This document shows positions 25,289-32,985 of a stretch of DNA of 44,991 bases, piece by piece. The notes beneath the pieces are model-generated. The model was not told the DNA's origin, ran no database searches, and saw only the letters and a program-made list of their open reading frames with translations. The DNA lies in assembly GCA_023411795.1 (NCBI GenBank), contig JAEYOK010000052.1, positions 1-44,991 of the forward strand. The letters are read 5' to 3'. This DNA is from Bacillota bacterium (GTDB lineage Bacteria > Bacillota > Clostridia > DSM-8532). Position numbers and translations under genes: made by a program. Each line of letters opens with the position of its first letter. Position 1 is the stretch's first letter.

Positions 25289-25657
25289 TTACAGTACTTC
25301 CGGAGCAAGTGAGATAATCTTCATATAATCCTTATCTCTCAATTCTCTTGCTACCGGGCCAAATATACGGGTTCCTCTTGGGTTCCCGTCATCTTTTATG
25401 ATAACAGCTGCGTTCTCATCAAAACGTATAGAAGAACCATCGGCTCTTTTTAAACCTTTGACAGAACGAACAATTACGGCTTTAACAACCTCACCCTTTT
25501 TAACAACACCACCGGGTGTTGCATTTTTAACTGAGCAGACTATTACATCGCCAATATTTGCATATTTTCTTTTTGATCCGCCGAGGACTTTAATACAAAA
25601 CAATTCCTTGGCGCCAGTGTTATCAGCCGACTTTAAATATGTCTGTGCTTGAACCAT
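25289..25657 (-). CDS. rplN: 50S ribosomal protein L14
   Basis: L14 sits at the subunit interface beside L19, near the site where the silencing factor RsfS binds in other bacteria. It has 122 aa. Typical blocks are the start MVQAQTYLKSADNTGAKEL, VKKGEVVKAVIVRSVKG and the end RGTRIFGPVARELRDKDYMKIISLAPEVL-like. It stands 16 bp after rpsQ and precedes rplX. Confidence 0.98.
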   Translation of the reverse strand: MVQAQTYLKSADNTGAKELFCIKVLGGSKRKYANIGDVIVCSVKNATPGGVVKKGEVVKAVIVRSVKGLKRADGSSIRFDENAAVIIKDDGNPRGTRIFGPVARELRDKDYMKIISLAPEVL

Positions 25658-25673
25658 ATTCTAACGCCTCCTC

Positions 25674-25931
25674 TTACTTCGCTTTCTCAACGATCTCGAC
25701 CAGTCTCCATCTCTTATCTTTGCTGAGGGGTCTGGTTTCCATAACCTTTACGCGATCGCCGATATTACATTCATTATTTTCGTCATGAGCCTTGAGCTTG
25801 TAAGTCCTCTTCATAATTTTCTTTAATAAAGGATGCTTAACACTATCTACAACAGCTACAACAATTGTTTTATCCATTTTATTACTTACTACATTACCAA
25901 TCATGGTCTTTCTTAAACCTCTGTCAGCCAC
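25674..25931 (-). CDS. rpsQ: 30S ribosomal protein S17
   Basis: S17 is an OB-fold primary 16S rRNA-binding protein. The start is taken as GTG 25931 (MADRGLRKTMIGNVVSNKMD, 85 aa), nine bases after GGAGG. The upstream in-frame TTG at 25940 is only one base from that site and is rejected. The core KTIVVAVVDSVKHPLLKKIMKR and the NIGDRVKVMETRPLSKDKRWR block are diagnostic. It lies between rpmC and rplN. Confidence 0.97.
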   Translation of the reverse strand: MADRGLRKTMIGNVVSNKMDKTIVVAVVDSVKHPLLKKIMKRTYKLKAHDENNECNIGDRVKVMETRPLSKDKRWRLVEIVEKAK

Positions 25932-25974
25932 GCGGAACAAACCTCCTTCCGGTATAAAACGGCATCAAGCCTAC

Positions 25975-26187
25975 TTAATTCCTATTTATTCCGAGTTCTT
26001 TCTCGCGAATAATAGTATGAACTCGTGCAATGTTCTTTTTACATTCTTTGAGTTTAAGGGGATTCTCAAGCTGGCTTGTAGCATGCTGGAATCTAAGCTT
26101 AAACAACTCGGCTTTGAGTTCAGCAAGCTCTGTAACGAGCTCTTCGCGTGTCTTTTCCTTAAGTGCTTTCAGTTCAGACGCCTTCAT
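25975..26187 (-). CDS. rpmC: 50S ribosomal protein L29
   Basis: L29 is a small helical protein at the peptide-exit rim, near the signal-recognition-particle docking site. It has 70 aa, two long helices (KASELKALKEKTREELVTEL, then LFKLRFQHATSQLENPLKLK). The start ATG lies inside the rplP 3' end (14-bp overlap), indicating translational coupling. rpsQ follows 43 bp later. Confidence 0.97.
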   Translation of the reverse strand: MKASELKALKEKTREELVTELAELKAELFKLRFQHATSQLENPLKLKECKKNIARVHTIIREKELGINRN

Positions 26188-26611
26188 TCTCTACACCTAC
26201 CTCTTCCCCGCGTGCAACAATTTTGCACTTAATGGGCAATTTGTGTGCTGCAAGCCTGAGCGCTTCTCTTGCTTGTTCTTCCGGAACACCGGCGATTTCG
26301 AAGAGGATACGACCCGGCTTAACAACTGCTACCCAGTACTCAGGTGAACCTTTACCGGAACCCATACGGGTTTCAGCTGGTTTCTTAGTTACCGGTTTAT
26401 CAGGGAAAATCTTTATCCAGACGTTACCGCCTCTTTTAGTAAAACGAGTCATTGCGATACGTGCTGCTTCAATCTGATTGCTTGTTATCCAAGCAGGATC
26501 CATTGCTTGTAATCCGAATTCACCCTGTGAAACAACGTTGCCACGTGTTGCTTTACCAGTCATACGACCTCTGTGAACTCTTCTATATTTGACTCTTTTA
26601 GGCATTAACAT
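26174..26611 (-). CDS. rplP: 50S ribosomal protein L16
   Basis: L16 organises the A-site tRNA-binding region of 23S rRNA. The start is ATG 26611 (MLMPKRVKYRRVHRGRMTGK, 145 aa), behind GGGGGAG, one base past the rpsC stop. The frame stays open upstream into rpsC, but those residues are not L16. Family blocks include TSNQIEAARIAMTRFTKRGGNVWIKIFPDKP-like residues and GKGSPEYWVAVVKPGRI. It overlaps rpmC by 14 bp. Confidence 0.97.
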   Translation of the reverse strand: MLMPKRVKYRRVHRGRMTGKATRGNVVSQGEFGLQAMDPAWITSNQIEAARIAMTRFTKRGGNVWIKIFPDKPVTKKPAETRMGSGKGSPEYWVAVVKPGRILFEIAGVPEEQAREALRLAAHKLPIKCKIVARGEEVGVENEGV

Positions 26612-26612
26612 A

Positions 26613-27278
26613 TTACTTGTCTCCCCCTTCCTTTTTCTCCTTTTTCTTGGCGGGAAGAACTTCACCCTTATAGATCCAAACCTTTACACCAATTTTACCA
26701 TATGTGGTGTTTGCTTCAGCAAAACCATAGTCAATATCAGCACGAAGTGTCTGGAGAGGGATAGTACCTTCTGCATAGTGCTCTACTCTTGCAATTTCTG
26801 CGCCACCAACACGACCTGAAACTTGAGTCTTGATACCTTTGGCACCAAATTTCATCGTTCTTTGCATGGCTTGTTTCATAGCGCGACGGAAAGATGTACG
26901 TTTCTCAAGCTGAGCTGCAATGTTCTCAGCTACAAGCAGAGCATTCATTTCCGGTGTTCTAATTTCTGTTATATTAAGAAGTACACTCTTTCCGGTGATT
27001 TTCTCCAGCTCTAAACGAAGAGCTTCAATACCGGCGCCTTGCTTACCGATAACAATACCGGGCTTAGCAGTATGAATGTTTATCTTAACTTTATTAGCTG
27101 CGCGCTCAATTTCTATTCTAGCTATTCCTGCGAGATAAAGCTTCTTCTTTAAGTATTTGCGAAGCTTAACATCCTCAACCAGAAAGCTGCTGAAATCCTT
27201 AGCACCGGCATACCATTTTGTATCCCAGTCCTTAATGATTCCTATTCTTAATCCATGGGGATTTACTTTTTGGCCCAT
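26613..27278 (-). CDS. rpsC: 30S ribosomal protein S3
   Basis: S3 forms part of the mRNA entry channel and helicase. It has 221 aa. The start MGQKVNPHGLRIGI is diagnostic. The KH domain has GIVIGKQGAGIEALR, and the C-terminal domain has FRRAMKQAMQRTMKFGAKGIK and YGFAEANTTYGKIGVKVWIYKGE. The C-terminus is lysine-rich. It starts 11 bp after rplV with GGAGGTTG upstream. Confidence 0.98.
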   Translation of the reverse strand: MGQKVNPHGLRIGIIKDWDTKWYAGAKDFSSFLVEDVKLRKYLKKKLYLAGIARIEIERAANKVKINIHTAKPGIVIGKQGAGIEALRLELEKITGKSVLLNITEIRTPEMNALLVAENIAAQLEKRTSFRRAMKQAMQRTMKFGAKGIKTQVSGRVGGAEIARVEHYAEGTIPLQTLRADIDYGFAEANTTYGKIGVKVWIYKGEVLPAKKKEKKEGGDK

Positions 27279-27289
27279 CTTACAACCTC

Positions 27290-27769
27290 CTATTTAGCCC
27301 TTTCCTTGAGTACCAGTGTTATGTGACTGGTTCTCTTTCTTATACGGAATGCTCTTCCCTGTGCTCTTGGCATAATTCTCTTCAGGGTTGGTCCCTGTTC
27401 AGCATATACCTCAGACACAAAGAGATTGTCTCTGTTGAGCTGGTTGTTGTTAACTGCGTTGGCTTCTGCTGATTTAAGCAGTTTATATAGAACCTCAGAT
27501 GCGTTTCTTGGCATATATTTCAGAATGCCGTATGCCTCGTCAATTCCTTTATTACGAATTAAATCAATAACCAGTTTGGCTTTTCTTGATGAAACCCTTA
27601 CATGCTTTACTACAGCTCTACCTTCATCCTTACCGATTCCGAGAACTTTTTTCTCCTTCTTAGTAAGAATAGGAAGCTTATCAGCCTTCCTGCGGGTCTT
27701 ACCATATTGTTCAAGAAGCTCCTCCTTCTTTTCAAGGAGCTCGTCCTTTGACATTACCTTCTTGCCCAA
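27290..27769 (-). CDS. rplV: 50S ribosomal protein L22 with N-terminal extension
   Basis: L22 lines the nascent-peptide exit tunnel; its beta-hairpin loop (GPTLKRIMPRAQGRAFRIRK) meets macrolide-binding 23S rRNA. The start is TTG 27769, seven bases after GGAGG, giving 159 aa. The in-frame TTG at 27787 lies upstream of that site and is less likely. The core begins near residue 50 (GRAVVKHVRVSSRKAKLVID). Residues 1-48 form a lysine/glutamate-rich, probably helical extension absent from the 113-aa Bacillus protein. It sits between rpsS and rpsC. Confidence 0.96.
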   Translation of the reverse strand: MGKKVMSKDELLEKKEELLEQYGKTRRKADKLPILTKKEKKVLGIGKDEGRAVVKHVRVSSRKAKLVIDLIRNKGIDEAYGILKYMPRNASEVLYKLLKSAEANAVNNNQLNRDNLFVSEVYAEQGPTLKRIMPRAQGRAFRIRKRTSHITLVLKERAK

Positions 27770-27799
27770 GTCAATTCCTCCTTCCAATCAAGAGTTCTA

Positions 27800-28084
27800 T
27801 TACTTCTTGAGTTTAGTGGTTTTTTCTCCTCGGCTGTGTCCTCTGTACATACGTGTTGGAGAAAACTCACCAAGTTTATGACCGACCATATCTTCAGATA
27901 CATATACCGGAACATGTTTGCGTCCATCGTGAACAGCAATGGTATGTCCAACCATCTGTGGGAAGATGGTAGAGGCACGAGACCAGGTCTTCAAAACCTT
28001 TTTCTCGTTTTTTTCGTTCATTTCATCAACTCTTTTTAAGAGTCTTTCATCAACGTAGGGTCCCTTTTTAAGTGATCTACTCAC
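27800..28084 (-). CDS. rpsS: 30S ribosomal protein S19
   Basis: S19 forms a complex with S13 in the 30S head. It has 94 aa. The start MSRSLKKGPYVDERLLKRV is diagnostic, with the central TWSRASTIFPQMVGHTIAVHDGRKHVPV block and the ending LGEFSPTRMYRGHS. It begins with GTG 28084 behind GGAGG. rplB stops 23 bp upstream and rplV begins 30 bp after its end. Confidence 0.98.
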   Translation of the reverse strand: MSRSLKKGPYVDERLLKRVDEMNEKNEKKVLKTWSRASTIFPQMVGHTIAVHDGRKHVPVYVSEDMVGHKLGEFSPTRMYRGHSRGEKTTKLKK

Positions 28085-28107
28085 GGTATCAACCTCCTTC
28101 TTCCATC

Positions 28108-28941
28108 TTACTTAGCGTTACGTTTCTTAACGATAAGCTTGTTACTGCTCTTATTCTTCTTACGGGTCTTATAACCAAGTGTGGGTTTACCCCAAGGGGT
28201 TACCGGGCTTGGCATACCAATAGGAGATTTACCTTCACCACCACCATGAGGATGGTCGTTAGGATTCATAACAACACCACGAACTGTTGGTCTTACGCCC
28301 ATCCAGCGCTTTCTTCCGGCCTTACCGATTGAAATATTCTCGTGATCGTGATTTCCAACCTGACCGATGGTAGCTTTGCAACGAATATCAATCTTTCTTA
28401 CTTCGCCTGAAGGAAGTCTTACCTGAGCATAGGTGTCTTCCTTTGCCATCAGCTGAGCTTCGTTACCGGCTGATCTTACAAGCTGTCCACCCTTGCCTGG
28501 CTTTAGTTCAATATTATGAATCACGGTACCCAGAGGTATAAATTCCAAAGGAAGCGCGTTACCGGGCTTAATATCGGATTTCTCCCCTGAATAAACTTTG
28601 TCACCTACATTAAGACCATTGGGTGCGAGAATGTATCTCTTTTCACCATCTGCATAAACAAGAAGCGCGATATTGGCAGATCTGTTAGGATCATACTCAA
28701 TTGCGGAAACCTTTGCTGGAATTCCGTCCTTATCTCTCTTAAAATCGATAACTCTGTACTTCTGTTTTGCTCCGCCGCCGTGATGACGAACGGTAATCCT
28801 TCCGTAGGAGTTTCTTCCGCCGTTTTTACTTAGCGGAGCCAGAAGGCTCTTTTCCGGTGCCTTCTTTGTAATCTCCTCAAACGTAGATACAGTCATGAAT
28901 CTTCTTGCAGGAGATGTCGGATTGTACTTTTTAGTTGGCAT
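28108..28941 (-). CDS. rplB: 50S ribosomal protein L2
   Basis: L2 supports the peptidyl-transferase centre and subunit association. The start is ATG 28941 (MPTKKYNPTSPARRFMTVS), preceded by GGAGTGG; a GTG three codons upstream lies within that site. It has 277 aa, the standard Bacillus length. Conserved blocks include RNSYGRITVRHHGGGAKQKYR, the C-terminal NPNDHPHGGGEGKSPIG with its catalytic-centre-facing histidine, and the lysine-rich tail. An 86-bp spacer with small inverted repeats separates it from rplW. Confidence 0.98.
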   Translation of the reverse strand: MPTKKYNPTSPARRFMTVSTFEEITKKAPEKSLLAPLSKNGGRNSYGRITVRHHGGGAKQKYRVIDFKRDKDGIPAKVSAIEYDPNRSANIALLVYADGEKRYILAPNGLNVGDKVYSGEKSDIKPGNALPLEFIPLGTVIHNIELKPGKGGQLVRSAGNEAQLMAKEDTYAQVRLPSGEVRKIDIRCKATIGQVGNHDHENISIGKAGRKRWMGVRPTVRGVVMNPNDHPHGGGEGKSPIGMPSPVTPWGKPTLGYKTRKKNKSSNKLIVKKRNAK

Positions 28942-29036
28942 TTCTTCCACTCCTTTATCTATTTGCCGAAAATATCGTTCTCAGGCTGACTGTGAGGCCT
29001 ATATTTCCGATATATCGGTTGATAAACAAATTTAAT

Positions 29037-29390
29037 TTATTGGGCTACACCAAATTCTTCTATAGAAGTCTTGTACTTCTTGGAAGTCGCAACGGTTTTT
29101 CCGCCCTTTGTTGCGTATGAAACAGGCTTAGGATTGGTGTCGATTTTAACCATAGCTTTTTTGAATGATGGGGTTTTCCCAACATGAACGCCCTGGCGCT
29201 TTTCCTTGCCTTCATAAATAACAGTGTTGACTGACAGGACTTTAACTCCGAAAAGCTTTTCAACAGCCTGCTTTACTTGTGTTTTTGTAGCCTTTTTGTC
29301 AACAATGAAAGTGTACTTGCCTTCAGCAATATCCGCATTAGTTTTCTCTGTAATGTACGGACGAATGAGAATATCTTCTGCAAACTTCAT
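29037..29390 (-). CDS. rplW: 50S ribosomal protein L23
   Basis: L23 at the exit-tunnel rim docks trigger factor and signal recognition particle. It has 117 aa, slightly longer than Bacillus L23. Family blocks are ILIRPYITEKTNADI, YTFIVDKKATKTQVKQAVEKLFGVKVLSVNT-like residues and GKTPSFKKAMVKI. Its ATG overlaps the rplD stop by one base (TAATG), so translation is coupled. The C-terminal tail (KKYKTSIEEFGVAQ) is extra and not assigned. Confidence 0.97.
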   Translation of the reverse strand: MKFAEDILIRPYITEKTNADIAEGKYTFIVDKKATKTQVKQAVEKLFGVKVLSVNTVIYEGKEKRQGVHVGKTPSFKKAMVKIDTNPKPVSYATKGGKTVATSKKYKTSIEEFGVAQ

Positions 29391-30013
29391 TATGCGTACA
29401 CCTCCTCGATTTTGGATACAGCTTCCTTAGTCACGATAAACTTATTATATCTCAGTATATCGTAGGTATTTATGCTGTTGGTTGTTGTTGTTTTAACACT
29501 CTCAATATTTCTAGCAGACAGTACTACATTTCTGTCAACTTCGGGAAGTACTATCAAAGCTGTAGAATCAACCTTGAGATTATTAAGAACATTAACGATT
29601 TCCTTGGTTTTAATGGCCTCAAGTTTAAGATCATCCAGTACAATAATGTTATTTGCAATAACCTTGCTGGTAAGAGCACTCTTAAGGGCCAATCTCTTAA
29701 CCTTCTTTGGAAGTGTATAGCTGTAGCTTCTGGGCTTTGGACCCAAAACGATACCACCGCCTACCCATTGTGCGGAACGGGTGCTTCCCTGACGGGCACG
29801 ACCTGTACCCTTTTGTCTCCAAGGTTTTTTACCTCCGCCACTTACCTCTGATTTGGTCTTGGTGGATTGTGTTCCCTGTCTTGCATTAGCTAATTGGTTC
29901 ACAACAGCACTATGCATTGCTACTTCATTAACTTCAATCGCAAAAATATCGTCATTTAAATCCATGTCTCCGACCTTCTGGCCGTTGATATTGTATACAT
30001 CTACTTTTGGCAT
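29390..30013 (-). CDS. rplD: 50S ribosomal protein L4
   Basis: L4 extends a loop into the exit tunnel; in E. coli, and probably in Firmicutes, it is the autoregulator of the S10 operon. It has 207 aa. The tunnel loop has GGGKKPWRQKGTGRARQGS followed by RSAQWVGGGIVLGPKPRSYSY, all wild-type-like. It begins 32 bp after rplC behind GGAGGAAACG and overlaps rplW by one base. The hairpin-bearing leader before rpsJ is a candidate L4 target. Confidence 0.98.
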   Translation of the reverse strand: MPKVDVYNINGQKVGDMDLNDDIFAIEVNEVAMHSAVVNQLANARQGTQSTKTKSEVSGGGKKPWRQKGTGRARQGSTRSAQWVGGGIVLGPKPRSYSYTLPKKVKRLALKSALTSKVIANNIIVLDDLKLEAIKTKEIVNVLNNLKVDSTALIVLPEVDRNVVLSARNIESVKTTTTNSINTYDILRYNKFIVTKEAVSKIEEVYA

Positions 30014-30045
30014 TTACGTTTCCTCCTTCCGAACCAGTTCTTCTA

Positions 30046-30678
30046 TTAAGCCTTGACCGAATTCTTAATCACAAGGAGTCCGCCTTTTGCACCGGGAACT
30101 GCGCCTTTTACAAGGAGTAGACCTCTCTCGGCGTCAACCTTAACAACCGCGAGATTCTGAACAGTTACCTTTTCAGCGCCCATGTGACCGGGCATTTTCT
30201 TACCTTTGAAAATACGGCTCGGGCTGGAGTTGGCACCCATTGAACCAATGCCTCTGTGAAAACCGGAACCGTGAGTCATGCGTCCGCGAGCGGTACGATA
30301 TCTTTTAACAGTACCTTGATAGCCTTTGCCTTTTGAAATACCGGAGACGTCAATCTTGTCACCAGCTTCAAACATGTCTTCTACCTTAACAACACTTCCT
30401 ATTTCATATGCGGAGATGTCATCCAGCTTAAATTCTCTCATTACTCTCTTGGGAGTAACATTAGCTTTTTCGAACTGACCCTTCATAGGCTTATTTGCCT
30501 TTCTTGCTGGGATATCCTCAAAGCCAAACTTCACTGCATTGTATCCGTCAATCTCTACTGTTTTTTTCTGTACAACAGACATCGGGCCTGCAAGAACAAC
30601 GGTTACCGGAATCATGATTCCTTCTTCGGTAAAGACTTGTGTCATACCTATCTTTTTGCCAAGCATGCATTTTTTCAT
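30046..30678 (-). CDS. rplC: 50S ribosomal protein L3
   Basis: L3 is an early-assembling protein near the peptidyl-transferase centre. It has 210 aa. The start MLGKKIGMTQVF is preceded here by MKKC, and the core has SKGKGYQGTVKRYRTARGRMTHGSGFHRGIGSMG-type residues and MPGHMGAEKVTVQNL. It follows rpsJ by 59 bp. The ATG at 30678 lies behind AGGAGG. Confidence 0.98.
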   Translation of the reverse strand: MKKCMLGKKIGMTQVFTEEGIMIPVTVVLAGPMSVVQKKTVEIDGYNAVKFGFEDIPARKANKPMKGQFEKANVTPKRVMREFKLDDISAYEIGSVVKVEDMFEAGDKIDVSGISKGKGYQGTVKRYRTARGRMTHGSGFHRGIGSMGANSSPSRIFKGKKMPGHMGAEKVTVQNLAVVKVDAERGLLLVKGAVPGAKGGLLVIKNSVKA

Positions 30679-30737
30679 GTTTTATATTACCTCCTGTCAT
30701 TGGTTCGGCTCTAACCGAACTTAACAAACATTTTCTC

Positions 30738-31049
30738 TTATAGCTTGATTTCTATATCCACGCCGGCTGGAAGGTCCAATCTCATAAGAGCATCAACTGT
30801 TTTAGGTGTGGGCATTAGAATATCAATAAGTCTTTTGTGGGTTTTCATTTCGAACTGCTCACGAGAATCTTTATACTTATGAGGAGCTCTCAAAATAGTC
30901 ATGATTTCCTTTCTTGTGGGTAGCGGAACGGGCCCGGAAACCTTAGCACCTGTTCTTTTTGCTGTCTCGACAATCTTCTCTGCAGATTGATCGATAACCT
31001 GATGATCAAAAGCCTTCAGCCTTATTCTGATCTTCTGTTTGTTCGCCAT
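30738..31049 (-). CDS. rpsJ: 30S ribosomal protein S10
   Basis: S10 (NusE) is a 30S head protein that also takes part in transcription antitermination with NusB. The start is ATG 31049 (MANKQKIRIRLKAFDHQVID), 103 aa, eight bases after AGGAGG. The frame opens further upstream at 31088, but those residues are not S10. VSGPVPLPTRKEIMTILRAPHKYKDSREQFEMKTHKR-type blocks follow. It is first in the superoperon. fusA and tuf, which usually precede it, are absent. Confidence 0.98.
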   Translation of the reverse strand: MANKQKIRIRLKAFDHQVIDQSAEKIVETAKRTGAKVSGPVPLPTRKEIMTILRAPHKYKDSREQFEMKTHKRLIDILMPTPKTVDALMRLDLPAGVDIEIKL

Positions 31050-31313
31050 ACATAAGCCTCCTTGAGTTACAATTTGCTGGCGCAACAAGCTTTTTCTGTA
31101 CTTGTATACACACTGCCGGGTGTTTCATGCTTTGCCATATAAAAAGCCCAGAGTTATACTCCTGGGCCACGATACAAACACACATAAAAACACATCGATG
31201 TATGATGTACAGTGACTTGTCGCCCGGTTTCTAAAGAATCGGACATTCTCCGCCGCAGTTCCCAGTTTGTTTCACCTGCCATCTGCGGTTTCATCGTATG
31301 CCATGTCACAGCA
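31050..31313 (-). promoter_or_regulatory. Structured leader of the S10 superoperon
   Basis: About 264 nt separate the predicted transcription start from rpsJ. In order on the minus strand they contain GTGAC (31305-31309), which can pair with GTCAC (31212-31216). Inside is CCGCAG (31283-31288) with CTGCGG (31253-31258), and AGAAT/ATTCT near 31235-31250. An intrinsic terminator (31141-31167) follows, then about 90 nt to rpsJ. A structured domain before a terminator is the layout of ribosomal-protein attenuation leaders; L4 is the likely ligand by analogy. The exact family cannot be named by eye. Confidence 0.6.
31141..31167 (-). terminator. Intrinsic terminator within the S10 leader
   Basis: On the minus strand GCCCA-G-GAG, TATAA loop, CTC-TGGGC forms a stem of 8 bp with one bulged G, followed directly by TTTTT. 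It lies between the rpsJ promoter and gene, so it should act as an attenuator rather than the end of the upstream unit. Confidence 0.8.
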
Positions 31314-31319
31314 AGAGAT

Positions 31320-31348
31320 ATTATACAACAGGAATTCTATGATTGCAA
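31320..31348 (-). promoter_or_regulatory. Main promoter of the S10 superoperon
   Basis: On the minus strand TTGCAA (31343-31348), a 17-bp spacer and a consensus TATAAT (31320-31325) form a strong sigma-A-type promoter. Transcription is predicted to start near 31313. Confidence 0.8.
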
Positions 31349-31497
31349 CAGTTTTTTTCGCACTTTTATTACTCTTTATTCCTTATTATCTTTATTATTG
31401 TCTTCACTATAAACAATCCCATCATACACTCATAGTAATCTAGCTTTTAATATCCTAATATATTGTGCTGTTTTTATCTAATCGTATCGGTAATCCC

Positions 31498-32331
31498 TCA
31501 CGGATTAGATTTAAGATAACCATAGGCTTTTTCAGGATATGAATATCCACATTTAGTAGCACATACTCTTGCGAGCCTGGTAAACAATTTTTCTGTATTT
31601 GACAATGCTTTATGTAAATCTTTCTCGTCGTAGTGTCCAAAGCAATGTTTTAAGTCTTCTACAATATCTTCATCTGCCCATGATTCAAGGAGTCGTCCAT
31701 TATGCCATACATCGTAATTCTCTCCCTTAGTACAAACCTGATACATCTCAATGATTTTCAACAGATGATTCTTTAAATAACTATCAATACACATTAGGGC
31801 AGTCCAGATTTCCCCACGACATATTTTCTTCTCTGACCAGATTACATGGTAGTAGAAATCATTTATTAAGTTAATATAAGAATCTTCTGACAATATGACA
31901 TTACGCTTCTGCTGACCTGTTGTTATCTTTTCCAGAAGATTTCCGTAGCCAAAACGATCAAACAAGACATGAAATCCTCGTTTCATGATATCATCAATCA
32001 GATGCTGTTCTAGCGCAACTCTAAGATGTTCGGTAGGAAGTACAATAAAATCGACATCCAATGAACCATCAAAGAGAACTCTTCGCTCCTTCTGACCGGC
32101 TATTGTATCTTCTAAAAACGATATCTGGAGATTTCCTAACCTTGAAATATACTCATCCGAATATAATAATTTTTCAGGATAATCACAGGCAACGATAATA
32201 TCCAGATCTGAATAGATATCGGCTTTCATATAACTCCTTGTTTGAGAGCCTATTGCAATAACTGCCTTTATATCTTCCTGCTGCCCGCATAAAGCAATTA
32301 GATTGTTAATAATTGTTTTAAACCTATCCAT
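31498..32331 (-). CDS. ANT(6)-like aminoglycoside adenylyltransferase
   Basis: This 277-aa protein resembles AadK/AadE enzymes that adenylate streptomycin at the 6-position. The nucleotidyltransferase motif GSQTR (28-32) is followed by SDLDI with metal-binding Asp42 and Asp44. Later family blocks include SLDVDFIVLP, DFYYHVIWSEKKICRGE and the C-terminal VCATKCGYSYPEKA. It is the last gene of a three-gene minus-strand unit, 106 bp after padR. Substrate and level of resistance cannot be told from sequence. The composition is A+T-rich and the location beside the ribosomal superoperon is atypical, suggesting acquisition. Confidence 0.85.
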   Translation of the reverse strand: MDRFKTIINNLIALCGQQEDIKAVIAIGSQTRSYMKADIYSDLDIIVACDYPEKLLYSDEYISRLGNLQISFLEDTIAGQKERRVLFDGSLDVDFIVLPTEHLRVALEQHLIDDIMKRGFHVLFDRFGYGNLLEKITTGQQKRNVILSEDSYINLINDFYYHVIWSEKKICRGEIWTALMCIDSYLKNHLLKIIEMYQVCTKGENYDVWHNGRLLESWADEDIVEDLKHCFGHYDEKDLHKALSNTEKLFTRLARVCATKCGYSYPEKAYGYLKSNP

Positions 32332-32437
32332 CTTAACACCCTGTTAAACCTTGATATTTATTTCTTTCTGCCTACCTTTAAATACCATAACATTCACATT
32401 CTGATATGAATTATAACACAATTAAGTTCATTCCTAC

Positions 32438-32983
32438 TTAATGATGACGCATTTCTTCTAATGTTTCATCACACCAATAAATAACAGCCTCACTTGATAT
32501 TATACCCTTTCTAAGAATCGCTTTGATAAGACAGCTTCGCTCCTTCGATATTTCCTGAATTCCTTGTTCTAAATCCTTTTGCATTTCAAGATACTTCTTT
32601 ATATTCTTTTGATGGAGTTCTTTATAGTTCTCTAGCATCCGAAGTACATGTTTTCTAGGCTGGCTGCTTGAAAATAATAATTTTAGCATAAATTCAGAAC
32701 GTATAGGCTGTTGCATGGTTTCTTCTAAAAGCCAAGTATCAAGTTCCTGTTTTCCCTTTTCGGTTATTCCATATCTGACTTTCTTTTCATTTTTTTCTCT
32801 GAAAACAATTTCGATCATCCCAGCATCCAGCATCATTTTCAATGTTGGATAGATATGCCCAAAATTTTCATTCCAAAACCCTGAGAGGACCTTGTCACTA
32901 TACTTTTTAATGTCATAGCCGGTACATGGTGACAAATTCAAAATACCCAAAATAGCATACATGGATTTATTCTTTAACGCCAT
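32438..32983 (-). CDS. PadR-family transcriptional regulator
   Basis: This is a 181-aa repressor-type protein. The start is ATG 32983, with GAGGAA upstream and two bases after the glycosyltransferase stop; an upstream frame-open start at 33007 lies within that gene. The N-terminal winged helix has SMYAILGILNLSPCTGYDIKKY then FGHIYPTLKMMLDAGMI. The C-terminal half is a coiled helix for dimerisation (PRKHVLRMLENYKELHQKN), as in PadR-s1/AphA-like members. It probably binds the double dyad upstream of the glycosyltransferase and is released by a small aromatic or drug ligand. Ligand and target are inferred. Confidence 0.9.
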   Translation of the reverse strand: MALKNKSMYAILGILNLSPCTGYDIKKYSDKVLSGFWNENFGHIYPTLKMMLDAGMIEIVFREKNEKKVRYGITEKGKQELDTWLLEETMQQPIRSEFMLKLLFSSSQPRKHVLRMLENYKELHQKNIKKYLEMQKDLEQGIQEISKERSCLIKAILRKGIISSEAVIYWCDETLEEMRHH

Positions 32984-32985
32984 TT

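Noticed and set aside
26174..26665. Longer start for L16 inside rpsC
   Set aside because: The extra 18 residues are an out-of-frame reading of the lysine-rich rpsC tail; the ribosome-binding site favours 26611.
29472..29720. Plus-strand hydrophobic frame inside rplD
   Set aside because: It is antisense to rplD and merely hydrophobic because of T-rich antisense codons.
31141..31348. T-box riboswitch before rpsJ
   Set aside because: No T-box consensus or specifier-loop layout is visible, and the downstream genes are ribosomal proteins, so a ribosomal-protein leader is more likely.
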